A stretch of 64,000 bases of DNA from GCA-2401735 sp051252095 (GCA_051252095.1 JBPOFK010000001.1:186001-250000), one strand, 5' to 3'; positions 9,232-19,112 are shown, numbered from the stretch's first letter. Notes: generated from the letters alone by a model not told the origin. Numbers and translations are program-made.

Positions 9232-10661
9232 TGACGGGATTAATTAAAATAGGCAGCGGAATCACATTGCTGATGCTCTTGTCCAGTTGTATGCTGGTAG
9301 GGCCAAATTACGAGCGTCCAACATTAGCACTACCAGAAAGTTATGGTGAAGTAGGGCAATCACTTGAGCCAAGTACACTCAATGAGGTGCCTAATCAATG
9401 GTGGACACTTTACCAAGACCCAGAATTGAATGCCCTTGTCGAAAAAGCTTTTAATAATAACAGCAGCATCAAAAGTGCGGTCGCTCGGATTGAGGAAGCT
9501 GATGCGCAGATGCGTGAATCAGGCGCTTCATTACTGCCAACTGTCGATTTAGGAGGTAATGGAACACGTACGCGATTAACAGAATCAGGACCTTTTCCAC
9601 CTTTCGGTCAAAACCCTCGCAATAACTTTAATTTAGCGTTAAGTTCGGCAGTGGAGTTGGATTTTTGGGGCAAGTTAAGACGGGCAAAAGAAGCTGCGCG
9701 TGCGAATTTTCTTGCAACAACTTTCGCAAAAGAGATGGTGAAGCTAACGACTGAAAGTTTAGTAGTAAGTACTTATTTTAATATTCGCAGTTTGGACTCA
9801 CAGCTGATGAATGTAAAAGAAAATCTAAAATTCAGTGAAGAAAGTTTAGCACTGGCAAAACGGCGCCAAGAAGGCGGAATAGTCTCAATTTTAGATGTGC
9901 AACAAGCATCGTTAGTGCGTGATAATTTGTTATCACAAGAGCAGGAGTTGATACGTTCTAGAAAGTTAGCTGAGCACGTGCTGAATGTGTTGACACTTGA
10001 AGAAGTTAAGCTTGCGCAAGCCGATTTAGCCAGTTTGCCAATGCCACCCACGCCACCCTTAGGTTTGCCATCTGCTATTCTAGAGAACCGGCCAGATGTA
10101 CGCGAAGCCGAGCAAACCATGGTTGCAGCCAATGCAAATATTGGTTTAGCAAAAGCGGCTCTGTACCCTAGCATTTCTTTAACAGGAACCTTTGGGGGGG
10201 AGAGTGTAGAGTTAGGTGATGTGCTTAAATCCGCTTCACGTATCTGGTCATATGGCTTGAGTCTTAATTTGCCTATCTTTAATGGCGGCGCATTGTCTGC
10301 AAGAGTTGATCAGGCTAGTGCAAGAGAAAAGCAAGCACTGCAATCATATGTTGGCACTGTTGCGACAGCATTTAAAGAGGTGAATGATGCGCTAGTGAAT
10401 TTACGTCAATATAAGGCGATAGAGGCCATTCAGGCTTCTAAAAAAGAAACAACGCAAGATATGCTAGGCGTTGCACAGAATCGCTATAAAGCAGGTTATT
10501 CAAGCTATTTAGATGTGCTAGAAGCACAACGCAGTCATATTGAGGCCTTGCAAAGTTTTGTCATTAGCCGACAAAATACATTAACAGCAACTGTTGATTT
10601 GTTTAAAGCGTTAGGTGGTGGCTGGCAAAATACAAACGACGAAGAAGGTAAAGATAGTTAA
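9231..10661 (+). CDS. RND efflux outer-membrane factor lipoprotein (OprM/NodT type)
   Basis: This outer-membrane channel is the exit duct of the tripartite pump. It has 476 residues and a signal peptide ending in the lipobox LLSSC, so C20 would be acylated, followed by MLVGPNYERP, the hallmark of the OprM/CusC subfamily. Two outer-membrane-efflux repeats with long heptad helices follow. It is the last gene of the repressor-controlled operon. The next gene, a transporter, starts 74 bp later and appears separate. Confidence 0.96.
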   Translation: MTGLIKIGSGITLLMLLSSCMLVGPNYERPTLALPESYGEVGQSLEPSTLNEVPNQWWTLYQDPELNALVEKAFNNNSSIKSAVARIEEADAQMRESGASLLPTVDLGGNGTRTRLTESGPFPPFGQNPRNNFNLALSSAVELDFWGKLRRAKEAARANFLATTFAKEMVKLTTESLVVSTYFNIRSLDSQLMNVKENLKFSEESLALAKRRQEGGIVSILDVQQASLVRDNLLSQEQELIRSRKLAEHVLNVLTLEEVKLAQADLASLPMPPTPPLGLPSAILENRPDVREAEQTMVAANANIGLAKAALYPSISLTGTFGGESVELGDVLKSASRIWSYGLSLNLPIFNGGALSARVDQASAREKQALQSYVGTVATAFKEVNDALVNLRQYKAIEAIQASKKETTQDMLGVAQNRYKAGYSSYLDVLEAQRSHIEALQSFVISRQNTLTATVDLFKALGGGWQNTNDEEGKDS

Positions 10662-10735
10662 GACAAGTTCTTATTGAATGCTCGTTAGCAAATTTATCAC
10701 TTGCAAATTAACCATTCGCTTTTAAGATAGGCGAC

Positions 10736-11995
10736 ATGGAACAGCCCTCAGTCACCAAAATTGCGTTTGCTAGTTTTATCGGCACAGCCATCGAGTTTTA
10801 TGATTTTTATATTTACGCGATGGCTGCCGCTTTGGTTATTGGGCAAGTATTCTTTCCTGACAGTGATCCCGCAGTGCAAACGTTGAATGCCTTTCTCACT
10901 TTTGGTTTGGCGTTTATAGCACGCCCATTCGGTGCATTATTGTTTGGTCACTTTGGCGATAGAGTTGGCCGTAAAACAACATTAGCTGCTTCTCTGCTGG
11001 TGATGGGTGTCTCAACGCTGTTGATTGGGTTACTACCAGGCTATGACACATTGGGATTTTGGGCGCCGTTACTTCTTTGCGTGTTGCGCTTCGGACAAGG
11101 TATTGGCCTGGGCGGGGAGTGGGGCGGAGCAGCTTTGCTGGCGACTGAGCATGCACCCAATGGCAAACGCGGTTGGTTTGGCATGTTCCCGCAACTGGGC
11201 CCATCGGTTGGTTTCTTGTTTGCAACGCTTAGCTTCTTAGGTTTAAGTCTGTTTTTATCCGATGCACAATTCAAAAGCTGGGGATGGCGTCTGCCGTTTA
11301 TTCTAAGTGCTTTATTAGTAGCCGTTGGTTTATATGTGCGATTTAAGCTAACCGAAACGCCTGCATTTGCTCAGGCTTTAGCAGATCAAACAATCCATGC
11401 GATGCCAATTAAACCGCTCCTGCAATCACACCTAAGACCCGTTATATTAGGCGCTCTAGCGATGGTGGTGTGCTATAACTTGTTTTATACCGCTGCTGTT
11501 TTTTGTTTAAGTTATGGTACCAAGCAGCTGGGGGTTGAGAGGCAAGATTTGTTGCTGATGCTTTGCGTCGCAGTCGTGTTCATGGCTATGGCAACACCGA
11601 TCTCTGCCTGGCTTTCCGATCGATATGGTCGCCGACCAGTGTTGTTGTTTAGCGGCTGCTTAGCGATTTTGTTAGGGTTTGCCATGAGTCCACTGATGGG
11701 CAGTGCATCCATCGCAGCCATTACCTTGTTTTTATCATTAGCGCTATTTCTAATGGGAGCCACTTTTGCACCGATGGGAGCCTATTTGCCAGAGCAGTTT
11801 CCTGTTGCTGTTCGCTACACTGGTGCTGGTTTAGCGTATCAATTCGGTGGTATTTTAGGTGCTTCTTTTGCACCTAGTATTTCGCAATGGTTGGCAATCA
11901 CGGGTGGATTGACATGGGTTGGATATTACGTATCAGCCATGGCAGCCGTCAGTGTTGTTGCAGTATTGTGCATGCGGGAAACGGCATATACTTGA
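10736..11995 (+). CDS. MFS transporter, metabolite:H+ symporter (MHS) family
   Basis: This is a twelve-helix inner-membrane transporter. The start EFYDFYIYAMAAALV and the loop GHFGDRVGRKTTL at about residues 72-84 are typical of the MHS group (ProP, ShiA, KgtP), which imports organic acids, betaines or shikimate with protons. The substrate cannot be told from sequence. It is 419 residues long. It stands alone between the efflux operon and a convergent CinA-like gene. The ribosome-binding site is weak. Confidence 0.88.
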   Translation: MEQPSVTKIAFASFIGTAIEFYDFYIYAMAAALVIGQVFFPDSDPAVQTLNAFLTFGLAFIARPFGALLFGHFGDRVGRKTTLAASLLVMGVSTLLIGLLPGYDTLGFWAPLLLCVLRFGQGIGLGGEWGGAALLATEHAPNGKRGWFGMFPQLGPSVGFLFATLSFLGLSLFLSDAQFKSWGWRLPFILSALLVAVGLYVRFKLTETPAFAQALADQTIHAMPIKPLLQSHLRPVILGALAMVVCYNLFYTAAVFCLSYGTKQLGVERQDLLLMLCVAVVFMAMATPISAWLSDRYGRRPVLLFSGCLAILLGFAMSPLMGSASIAAITLFLSLALFLMGATFAPMGAYLPEQFPVAVRYTGAGLAYQFGGILGASFAPSISQWLAITGGLTWVGYYVSAMAAVSVVAVLCMRETAYT

Positions 11996-12009
11996 AACAA
12001 TCCACTCAG

Positions 12010-12753
12010 CTAGGTTAAATCTTCCCATGGATAGCCCAGTGCGCTAACCGCAAGTTTCAACTGCTCCATAGCTTGTAGCACAGATATGCTTTCACCTTTC
12101 ATGCCAAGCTCGGTTGTGCGATGCTGGTTTGACCTTGGTAAGCTGAACACTTTTAATGTTGGATATTGCACCAACATACCATTCATTAGATCAATTAAAT
12201 CACTTTCGCCCGCTTTGGTGACCAAGATTGAAGATTCAATATAATCTTGTTGGTGAAATAATTGACGATAGTAAGTTTCTAACACCCACTCAACCATCGG
12301 ATGTCCCATTTCAGGAAATCCTGGTACAAAATAATGTTCGTTAATACTAAAACCAGCGACACGGTTGATAGGGTTGGGGATTAGTTCAGCGCCTTTTGGA
12401 AATTCGGCCATTAGTACACGTTTTGGGTAAGCGCTATCACCATATTGTGTCTCTATCTCAGTTACAGCAGCCGCATGCCGCTCAATCGGTACACCAGCTG
12501 CATCTGCTGCGCATTGTCTCGTGTAATCATCAGGCGTAGCGCCAATGCCACCAAAGCTAAACACAATGTCACCGCGTTCCATGCTGGCTTTGAGTAATGA
12601 TGTAATCTGCGCTGGAATGTCACCTAAAAAGTGAGCCCAGCTCAGTTGTAATCCGCGTACAGATAGGAGTTCGATGACTTTGCTTAAATGCGCATCTTTG
12701 CGTTTGCCAGAAAGGATTTCATCGCCAATCACATAAAGACCAATGTTTTGCAT
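12010..12753 (-). CDS. MoCF/CinA N-terminal-like molybdopterin-binding domain protein
   Basis: This 247-residue protein matches the molybdopterin-binding fold found at the N-terminus of CinA. The motif GDEILSGKRKDAHLS is near residues 11-25 and the loop SFGGIGATPDDYT is at about 65-77. It lacks the C-terminal nicotinamide-nucleotide amidase domain of full-length CinA. Stand-alone versions are common in Beta- and Gammaproteobacteria and their role is unclear. Its end is 14 bp from the stop of the convergent transporter. Confidence 0.88.
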   Translation of the reverse strand: MQNIGLYVIGDEILSGKRKDAHLSKVIELLSVRGLQLSWAHFLGDIPAQITSLLKASMERGDIVFSFGGIGATPDDYTRQCAADAAGVPIERHAAAVTEIETQYGDSAYPKRVLMAEFPKGAELIPNPINRVAGFSINEHYFVPGFPEMGHPMVEWVLETYYRQLFHQQDYIESSILVTKAGESDLIDLMNGMLVQYPTLKVFSLPRSNQHRTTELGMKGESISVLQAMEQLKLAVSALGYPWEDLT

Positions 12754-12832
12754 AATTCAGAGAGACATACCAGAAAGTAGTATTTAACCATTAATTTTAC
12801 TGGTAGCTGCTAAACTATTTACGATTACTTAA

Positions 12833-13480
12833 CTAATGCCCCAATTTTTCTAGCCTGCTTTCAAAGTTTTCTCGCAGCAGTGGTGGTAATGATTGAATAG
12901 TTAACGCATGCGATAGGGATACAATATCACCTTCTTTTAATTTGTATAGACCAAGTGCTTTGTGAATGCTAATGCTATTCGCATCACGATCAATCAGTTT
13001 AATTTCATCGCTTGCTATAACTTCACCTTCTTCAATAACTTTATGATAAAAGCCGCTATAACCACTAAACAAAAACTTTTCCAAAATATCGGGTTTACCT
13101 ACTTTGTTACCAAACTTAAAACATGGAATGCGCGGCATGGTTGCTTGTATGACAGCATGACCTACTTTGAAAGTATCGCCAACAAAGACATCTGTTTCTA
13201 GCAAACCAGATACGGTAAAGTTTTCGCCAAAAGTACCATATGCTAATGATGCTTGATTCAGCTCTTTTTCCCAGTAAGTATAATGTTCTATCGGATAGCT
13301 ATAGACAGCTTGAAATTCACCTCCATGCACGGTCAAGTCTGCTTGACCATCTCCCATGAGGTTTAGCTTTGCCAACCATATAGGCTCAGACTGTGGCTTT
13401 TTATTAATTCCTGTTAAAACGCTTTGACCATTAATGTTAACGGCTTCAGGTTTGCCGATATTGATGGAAACTAATTTCAT
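12833..13480 (-). CDS. MOSC domain protein, YiiM-like
   Basis: MOSC proteins relate to molybdenum cofactor sulfurase. YiiM of E. coli acts with Moco to reduce N-hydroxylated compounds. This gene encodes 215 residues from the ATG at 13480 (MKLVSINIGKP), chosen because YiiM homologues begin there. The open frame upstream to 13531 lacks similarity. The MOSC core includes HGGEFQAVYSYPIEHY and the conserved cysteine in PRIPCFKFGNKVG, followed by the short C-terminal helical extension. It lies just upstream of the CinA-like gene on the same strand. A Moco link between them is only a suggestion. Confidence 0.88.
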   Translation of the reverse strand: MKLVSINIGKPEAVNINGQSVLTGINKKPQSEPIWLAKLNLMGDGQADLTVHGGEFQAVYSYPIEHYTYWEKELNQASLAYGTFGENFTVSGLLETDVFVGDTFKVGHAVIQATMPRIPCFKFGNKVGKPDILEKFLFSGYSGFYHKVIEEGEVIASDEIKLIDRDANSISIHKALGLYKLKEGDIVSLSHALTIQSLPPLLRENFESRLEKLGH

Positions 13481-13620
13481 TGTAATAAGCACTAAGTTGT
13501 AGTGTAGATATAGTGAATGAAAATGCGCCATATCGCAATGCGTAATAATGCGTAGCCCAGCTCTGCGTTATAATATTTTTAAATTTTTATAAAGTCCAAT
13601 CAACCGGAAATTAAAACATT

Positions 13621-14391
13621 ATGTTGCTTGTTATCTCGCCTGCTAAAAACCTAGATTTTGAAACACCTGCTGTGACAAAAAAAGCTTCACAACCGCGATA
13701 TCTGCAACAATCAAAGGAGCTAATAGATGCGTTAAAGTCTTTCTCCGTGCAAGAGGTCGCATCACTCATGAAGTTGAGCGATAAACTAGCAGGACTTAAT
13801 TTGGGGCGCTACCAAAATTGGTCGATGCCATTTAATGCAGATAATGCTAAACAGGCCATTTTGGCTTTTAACGGTGATGTTTATACTGAGTTGGATGCAA
13901 CGACATTAGATGAGGCTGGCTTTGCTTTTGCTCAAGAACATTTACGCATTTTGTCTGGTTTGTATGGTGTATTGAAACCACTCGATTATATGCAGCCATA
14001 CCGCCTTGAAATGAGCACAAAATTAAGCAATGCAAAAGGCAAAGATTTATACGAATTTTGGGGCACAGAAATACAAGCATCGTTGCAAGATGACCCTGCG
14101 TTAGCTGATGGCGTGTTGATTAATTTAGCTTCCAATGAATACTTCAAGGCGGTGAATGCCAAACAGCTAAACGCACGTATTATTACGCCAATTTTTAAAG
14201 ATGCGAAAAACGGACAATACAAAATGATTAGCTTTTATGCCAAAAAAGCACGTGGCTTAATGAGCCGTTATATTATTGACCATAAAATCACCGAACCTGA
14301 AACCATTAAAAACTTTGATAGCGAAGGCTACTACTTTAGTGCAGAGCAATCAAAAGCGGATGAGTGGGTGTTTTTGCGCGATCACAATTAA
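13621..14391 (+). CDS. yaaA: Peroxide stress protein YaaA (UPF0246)
   Basis: YaaA limits intracellular free iron during peroxide stress in E. coli and so reduces Fenton damage to DNA. It is a DNA-binding protein of its own fold. The 256-residue product begins MLLVISPAKNLDFETP, the family signature, and contains KKARGLMSRYII and the C-terminal SEGYYFSAEQS. It lies directly upstream of the iron-uptake cluster with a Fur-like box in between, a fitting neighbour for an iron-handling protein, though it is not in the same transcript by necessity. Confidence 0.95.
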   Translation: MLLVISPAKNLDFETPAVTKKASQPRYLQQSKELIDALKSFSVQEVASLMKLSDKLAGLNLGRYQNWSMPFNADNAKQAILAFNGDVYTELDATTLDEAGFAFAQEHLRILSGLYGVLKPLDYMQPYRLEMSTKLSNAKGKDLYEFWGTEIQASLQDDPALADGVLINLASNEYFKAVNAKQLNARIITPIFKDAKNGQYKMISFYAKKARGLMSRYIIDHKITEPETIKNFDSEGYYFSAEQSKADEWVFLRDHN

Positions 14392-14462
14392 CCATAGCGC
14401 TTTTTCTAGCGCAATTACTAGCCAAAATCTTGAATATTTCAAAACGAAGACCTGATATTTAG

Positions 14463-14495
14463 TAATGTAAATAATAACGATTGTCATTTACATTA
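14463..14495. promoter_or_regulatory. Putative Fur box / palindromic operator of the exbB-tonB operon
   Basis: A perfect 10-bp inverted repeat, TAATGTAAAT and ATTTACATTA, is separated by 13 bases. The centre around 14471-14490 (ATAATAACGATTGTCATTT) matches about 11 of 19 positions of the Fur consensus. It lies 53 bp before the exbB start. Iron repression through Fur is the expected control for a TonB system. The binding protein is inferred, not shown. Confidence 0.6.
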
Positions 14496-14547
14496 ATATT
14501 AAAATTCAATATACTGCTTGATTGATTTCTTTTGAGAGTAAGTGTAA

Positions 14548-15156
14548 ATGCAGGCTTTATTAAATCTTGACCCTATTTTTTGGGTGCTAATTATTTTTTC
14601 AATTGCTGCCTTATCCGTTTCAATATTAAAGGCTTGGCAGTGGTTTAGGTTACAGGTCACATTTTCAAATAAAGCCACAGTTAAAGTGCAAGCGATGCTC
14701 GCGTCCGATTCGACATTAAGCCAGCCAGTGGAAGACAAGAAAAATTTACGGATTGCATTGTTGACCCAGTATGCCGCCGCAAAAGCGCGTCTGCAATTGA
14801 AAGGGGCAGCATTAGAAACAGAGGCATGGCGCATAGCGCGCATAGAGGTAGATAAATTAGGCAGCTATCTAAAAGTATTGGAAGTTGTTGCAACGGTAGC
14901 ACCATTGATTGGCTTGTTGGGAACAGTGCTTGGCATGGTGGAGGCATTTAAGGCAATGGAGCTAGCTGGCGCAAATGTGGACCCTGCTGTGTTATCGGGC
15001 GGTATATGGAAGGCTTTATCAACCACAGCAGCTGGTCTAATCGTGGCTATTCCTGCATTTATCATCCATAGCTGGTTTGATAGAAAGACTGAAAAAGCGG
15101 CCGCAGTGTTGCAAAACGATTTAGAGCTTTTCTTAGCACACACATCAAATAAATAA
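14548..15156 (+). CDS. exbB: TonB-system proton channel subunit, ExbB/TolQ family
   Basis: ExbB forms the pentameric proton channel that, with ExbD, energises TonB. The protein is 202 residues, with an N-terminal membrane helix and the conserved MotA/TolQ/ExbB block VVATVAPLIGLLGTVLGMVEAF. The later segment GGIWKALSTTAAGLIVAIPAF forms the helix pair lining the pore. It begins an operon with two exbD genes, tonB and a siderophore receptor, with 10 bp before the first exbD. TolQ is excluded by this context. Confidence 0.93.
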   Translation: MQALLNLDPIFWVLIIFSIAALSVSILKAWQWFRLQVTFSNKATVKVQAMLASDSTLSQPVEDKKNLRIALLTQYAAAKARLQLKGAALETEAWRIARIEVDKLGSYLKVLEVVATVAPLIGLLGTVLGMVEAFKAMELAGANVDPAVLSGGIWKALSTTAAGLIVAIPAFIIHSWFDRKTEKAAAVLQNDLELFLAHTSNK

Positions 15157-15166
15157 GCCATCGTCA

Positions 15167-15607
15167 ATGAGTAAGAGTAATTTATATCGTGTAAAAAAGC
15201 ATCGAATATCGCTGACAGCGCTGATTGATGTCGTTTTTATATTGTTGCTATTTTTTATGTTGACGACGTCATTTAGTCAATGGCGCGTGATTGATGTATC
15301 TACAGCAGCAGGTATTGAAACGGACAATAATAAAGAAACAGTGAATTTGTTTTTGATGCCAGATGAAACAGTGAGTCTATATGGTCAAAATGTGGCATTT
15401 CGCGAATACAAGGATATAAGGGTCAGCAATCTTTTATTAGAAGATAAAAATAAGAGCGTCGTGTTATTGCCGCATCAAGATGTGCCATTGCAATTGCTCA
15501 TCAATGTAACCCAACATTTGAAGGAAGTTGGTCTGCAAAATGTTTCTTTAGGACATTCATTTGGCGATGAGATTCATGCGGCGAAAACTAATGGAGATTT
15601 GCGATGA
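15167..15607 (+). CDS. Biopolymer transport protein ExbD, first copy
   Basis: ExbD is a single-helix inner-membrane protein whose periplasmic domain engages TonB. This copy has 146 residues. Its membrane segment at about 15-35 starts with LTALIDVVFILLLFFMLTT, which holds the essential aspartate (D21) of the proton path. It overlaps the second exbD by four bases (ATGA type overlap at 15604-15607). Two different ExbD subunits in one operon suggest a mixed ExbB-ExbD complex, as seen in some Gammaproteobacteria. Confidence 0.9.
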   Translation: MSKSNLYRVKKHRISLTALIDVVFILLLFFMLTTSFSQWRVIDVSTAAGIETDNNKETVNLFLMPDETVSLYGQNVAFREYKDIRVSNLLLEDKNKSVVLLPHQDVPLQLLINVTQHLKEVGLQNVSLGHSFGDEIHAAKTNGDLR

Positions 15608-16011
15608 GAAGAGGATTCGCAAGGCCATCTAGCGGCGATCATATGGAAGACAACTTGATTCCAATGATTAATATTATTTTCTTGTTATTGATCTTTTTTA
15701 TGATTGCAGGTCACATTAGCCGACAAGCAAAGCCTAGCGGTATGGAGATGGCAACAGCGGAAAGTCCGCTAAGAGTCAAGCCATCAAATATGAAATTAAG
15801 CATCACAAAAAATGGTGATTATTTTATAGACGATAAGAAGACAAATTTAGCGGAGATCAAAGCCTTTATTGTCGACAATAAAGACGTGACAGAAGTTAAT
15901 GTGCAGGCTGATAAGCAAGTGACTAGCGGTCATTTAGATGAGTTGCTCGATCTCTTAAGAGCATTAAATGTTAATAATGTAGCGCTGACAGTAGTGAAGA
16001 AAAATTCATGA
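15604..16011 (+). CDS. Biopolymer transport protein ExbD, second copy
   Basis: This second ExbD-family subunit has 135 residues. The membrane segment NLIPMINIIFLLLIFFMIAG lies at about 17-36. The usual pore aspartate of LIDVVF appears replaced by asparagine (MINIIF), so this copy may be structural and not proton-carrying. The periplasmic domain with SITKNGDYFIDDKK is normal. It overlaps tonB by four bases. Whether the substituted residue is fully inactive cannot be told from sequence. Confidence 0.88.
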   Translation: MRRGFARPSSGDHMEDNLIPMINIIFLLLIFFMIAGHISRQAKPSGMEMATAESPLRVKPSNMKLSITKNGDYFIDDKKTNLAEIKAFIVDNKDVTEVNVQADKQVTSGHLDELLDLLRALNVNNVALTVVKKNS

Positions 16012-16814
16012 GTACACAGCCAAATCTAATCATTAGTATATTAATGGCGTTGATCATTCATGTGGTAGTCGCATGCATTGTGTTATGGACAAGTGACGAT
16101 GAATCCGTGCAGCTTGCAGAAATTTCGCAAGGCATAGAAATTCAATTAGATCGCAATGCTTACAAAAATATTTTGCAGGAACAACATAAAAAACAACAGC
16201 AAGAAGCAAAACAGGTAAAAGTTGAGCCAGCAAAGCCAAAAAAAGAAAAGCCTGAGAAAGAAAAACCTAAAAAAGTAAAAGAAATACAGCAGAAAGCGGT
16301 ACTTGAAATACCAAAAGAAAAAGTCGTTGCTTATAAGGTGCAAGAGCAGGTTGCCGAAAAGGTAGCGCCTGTTACTGAGGAAGTAGCTGATGTTCAGCCA
16401 GAGACGGTAAAGGTAGCCAGCATTTCAGATAAATCAAGCCAAGTTGCGCTAGCAAATGAGCAGCAACAAAGCTCTGAAGGCGAAGCAGGCGCACAAAAGC
16501 CGATAGATATGAGTGACGATAGGACCAAACAGTATATTGCACAATTAATGCGGCATTTAAGTCGCTACAAGCAGTATCCAGCAATACTGAAAAAGAATCA
16601 TGTAGAAGGCAAGCCTGTGATTCGTTTTAGCATTAATAAAAGTGGGCAAGTGACCCTAATAGAAGTCAAAAAGCATACAGAGTATGCTGAATTAGACCAA
16701 GCCGCGATGGATGTCTTTAGGAGGGCAAGTCCATTACCAAAAATCCCTAGTGAGTTGGAGCGTGAAACATTAACGATGTCACTCCCAATTGAATATTCAC
16801 TGATTAATGATTAA
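16008..16814 (+). CDS. tonB: Energy transducer TonB
   Basis: TonB passes the proton-motive energy of ExbBD to outer-membrane receptors. The 268-residue protein has one N-terminal membrane helix (LIISILMALIIHVVVACIVL). A long Lys/Glu/Pro-rich periplasmic spacer follows at about 60-125. The C-terminal TonB domain spans about 175-268 (YKQYPAILKKNHVEGKPVIRF). It lies just upstream of the receptor gene, 24 bp apart, so it is probably dedicated to that receptor. Confidence 0.93.
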   Translation: MSTQPNLIISILMALIIHVVVACIVLWTSDDESVQLAEISQGIEIQLDRNAYKNILQEQHKKQQQEAKQVKVEPAKPKKEKPEKEKPKKVKEIQQKAVLEIPKEKVVAYKVQEQVAEKVAPVTEEVADVQPETVKVASISDKSSQVALANEQQQSSEGEAGAQKPIDMSDDRTKQYIAQLMRHLSRYKQYPAILKKNHVEGKPVIRFSINKSGQVTLIEVKKHTEYAELDQAAMDVFRRASPLPKIPSELERETLTMSLPIEYSLIND

Positions 16815-16838
16815 CCATAAATTAAAGAGGACGAAGTA

Positions 16839-19112
16839 ATGAAAGTAAATAAAGGTAAGTCGACGAAGCGACCTAGCAGTTTAAGGGGAAATAAGCGAAA
16901 TAATATGATGCGTAAAAGTGTGATTGCTGTCAGTGTATCTAGCGCTTTATTAGGTTTAGGGGTAGCCAATGCAGAAGAAATTGAATTGGATACCTTGCAG
17001 ATTGAAGACCGTGCAAATGATATTAACCCGTATACACAAGATGGCGCACCATATAAAGCAAGAGTATCTGGTGATAGCCGTCGTGTTGAAGAGTTGGCCG
17101 ATACACCACAAACAATAACTGTCATTACACAAGAGGAAATTCAAGACTCGGGCAATACGGATTTAAAACAAATTTTAGCGGATCAACCAGGCGTGACGAT
17201 TGGTACAGGGGAAAATGGTAATGCCTTTGGTGATCGTTATATTATTCGGGGACATGAAGCTAGAAGTGATGTCTTTGTAGATGGTCTAAAAGACCCTGGG
17301 ATGACAACACGTGAAAGCTTCGCAGTTGATCAAATAGAGATCACAAAAGGTCCAAGCGCAACATTTGCTGGCCGCGGGTCAACTGGTGGTGCTGTCAATA
17401 GTGTCACAAAACAAGCAACTACTGAATATGATTTTACCAATGGCCAAGTGACATTGGGAACCTACAAATATAATCGTACCACTGTCGATAGCAATATATT
17501 ATTGGGCGATGATATGGCCGTTAGACTTAACGCCTTATATAGTGATACTGATGTACCCAACCGCGGACCCGCAGCACGTGAACGCAAAGGGTTAGCAGTA
17601 TCTTTCACTAAGGAAATCTCAGATGCTACAAAATTAATTGCTGATGTTTACTATTTGAAAGCAGAAGATAAGCCCGATTTAGGGACTTATATTGTACGGG
17701 ATGGGTCACCAGTAAAAAACGTCCCGGTTTATTTGCAAAACAGTGACTTCCTTGATTCTGAGGTCATGTCAGGCACATTCCGTATTAAACATGCCTTTAC
17801 TGATTCAGTTCGTCTTGAAAATGCGACGCGTTATGGTACGACTGATAATGGTTATGTAGTAACCGGTACCAGAGGCGGCGATGCGAATCGTGCGTCTATC
17901 CAGTTGTCTTCACACCAAGGTTGGCAGGATGTGGAGTACTTTGTTAACCAGACGAACTTATTTATTGACTCAGATATTGGTTCAACTAAACATCAGTTTA
18001 TCGTTGGCCTTGAATATTCAGATTTGAATGTGGTCAATGGTACGTATGATGTTAACGATACAACTCCTAATTGTGGAACACGAGTTTGCATTACTGATGC
18101 GAATGGTAATGTATTTGATAACTTAGGTAGTATAGCGGGCCGAACTATTTCAAAAGAGGGTAAAGATTCTGACTATAGTATTAAAACGATTTCTGCGTAT
18201 TTGATGGATACTGCTGATTTAACGGATAAGTTTACGCTATCAGGAGGTATCCGTGCAGATCGTTATGATTACCAGAATGATGTTGGCTCAACAACTGTGA
18301 CAGAGTATAAGAATTCAGATACTTTGTGGAATGGTAATGCTGGCGCACTCTATAAAATTAATGACGATATTAACGTGTATGCAAGTTACGGGACAGCGAC
18401 CAACATTAATGGAGGTGAGTCTGATTTAGGAGCCAATTGTGGTTATGGTGGTTTATGTGCCGATGCGGGCACTGCTGGTAGCTTAAGTGATAGTAAGCCA
18501 GAACGTACACGGAACCTTGAGCTTGGTACAAAGTGGAATTTAATGAACGATAAGTTGCTGCTCACAGCCGCTGTTTTTCAGATTACTAAATATGATGTTT
18601 TTGAGGGGGTGCCGCGTGGTTCTAGTTATACTAATTTAGGAATGATTAACACTGGAGAAAATCGTGTTGAAGGTGTTGAGCTTGGTTTGGTAGGTAATGT
18701 AACGGACAAGCTTTCTATGTCAGCTGGGGTTGCGATGATGGATTCAGAAGTATTGAAGTCATCTGACCCTTCGAATGAAGGTAAACGACTTGCGAACTTT
18801 GCTGATAATAGTGCGCGTGCGCAACTAAGATATCAATTAACACCGAAGTTTGCTTTTGGTGCAGTAGCAACTTACTCTAGTGAAATGTATGCTGGTCAGC
18901 CAGATACAGCTGCAGGAGATAACATTAAAATTCCATCTTATACATATTACGATATGTTTGCGACGTATCAATTTACACCCAAGTTGAGAGCGCAATTAAA
19001 CATAAATAATGTAACAGATAAAGACTATTATTTAGCTTCATATCGTAGTGGTGCCTTCACTTATATTGGTGATGCTAGAAATGCTAATCTGTCGCTATCT
19101 TATAAGTTCTAA
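16839..19112 (+). CDS. TonB-dependent catecholate siderophore receptor, Fiu/PiuA type
   Basis: This outer-membrane gated barrel imports ferric siderophores. It is 757 residues. The N-terminal leader is basic and long (MMRKSVIAV then signal cleavage after VANA), as in Fiu. The plug domain has LADTPQTITVITQEEI and FAGRGSTGGAVNSVTKQ, and the barrel ends in the aromatic LSLSYKF. A GAGGA ribosome site precedes the ATG at 16839. The neighbouring PKHD hydroxylase gene is the usual companion of fiu and piuA, supporting catechol siderophore specificity. The precise ligand is unknown. Confidence 0.92.
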   Translation: MKVNKGKSTKRPSSLRGNKRNNMMRKSVIAVSVSSALLGLGVANAEEIELDTLQIEDRANDINPYTQDGAPYKARVSGDSRRVEELADTPQTITVITQEEIQDSGNTDLKQILADQPGVTIGTGENGNAFGDRYIIRGHEARSDVFVDGLKDPGMTTRESFAVDQIEITKGPSATFAGRGSTGGAVNSVTKQATTEYDFTNGQVTLGTYKYNRTTVDSNILLGDDMAVRLNALYSDTDVPNRGPAARERKGLAVSFTKEISDATKLIADVYYLKAEDKPDLGTYIVRDGSPVKNVPVYLQNSDFLDSEVMSGTFRIKHAFTDSVRLENATRYGTTDNGYVVTGTRGGDANRASIQLSSHQGWQDVEYFVNQTNLFIDSDIGSTKHQFIVGLEYSDLNVVNGTYDVNDTTPNCGTRVCITDANGNVFDNLGSIAGRTISKEGKDSDYSIKTISAYLMDTADLTDKFTLSGGIRADRYDYQNDVGSTTVTEYKNSDTLWNGNAGALYKINDDINVYASYGTATNINGGESDLGANCGYGGLCADAGTAGSLSDSKPERTRNLELGTKWNLMNDKLLLTAAVFQITKYDVFEGVPRGSSYTNLGMINTGENRVEGVELGLVGNVTDKLSMSAGVAMMDSEVLKSSDPSNEGKRLANFADNSARAQLRYQLTPKFAFGAVATYSSEMYAGQPDTAAGDNIKIPSYTYYDMFATYQFTPKLRAQLNINNVTDKDYYLASYRSGAFTYIGDARNANLSLSYKF

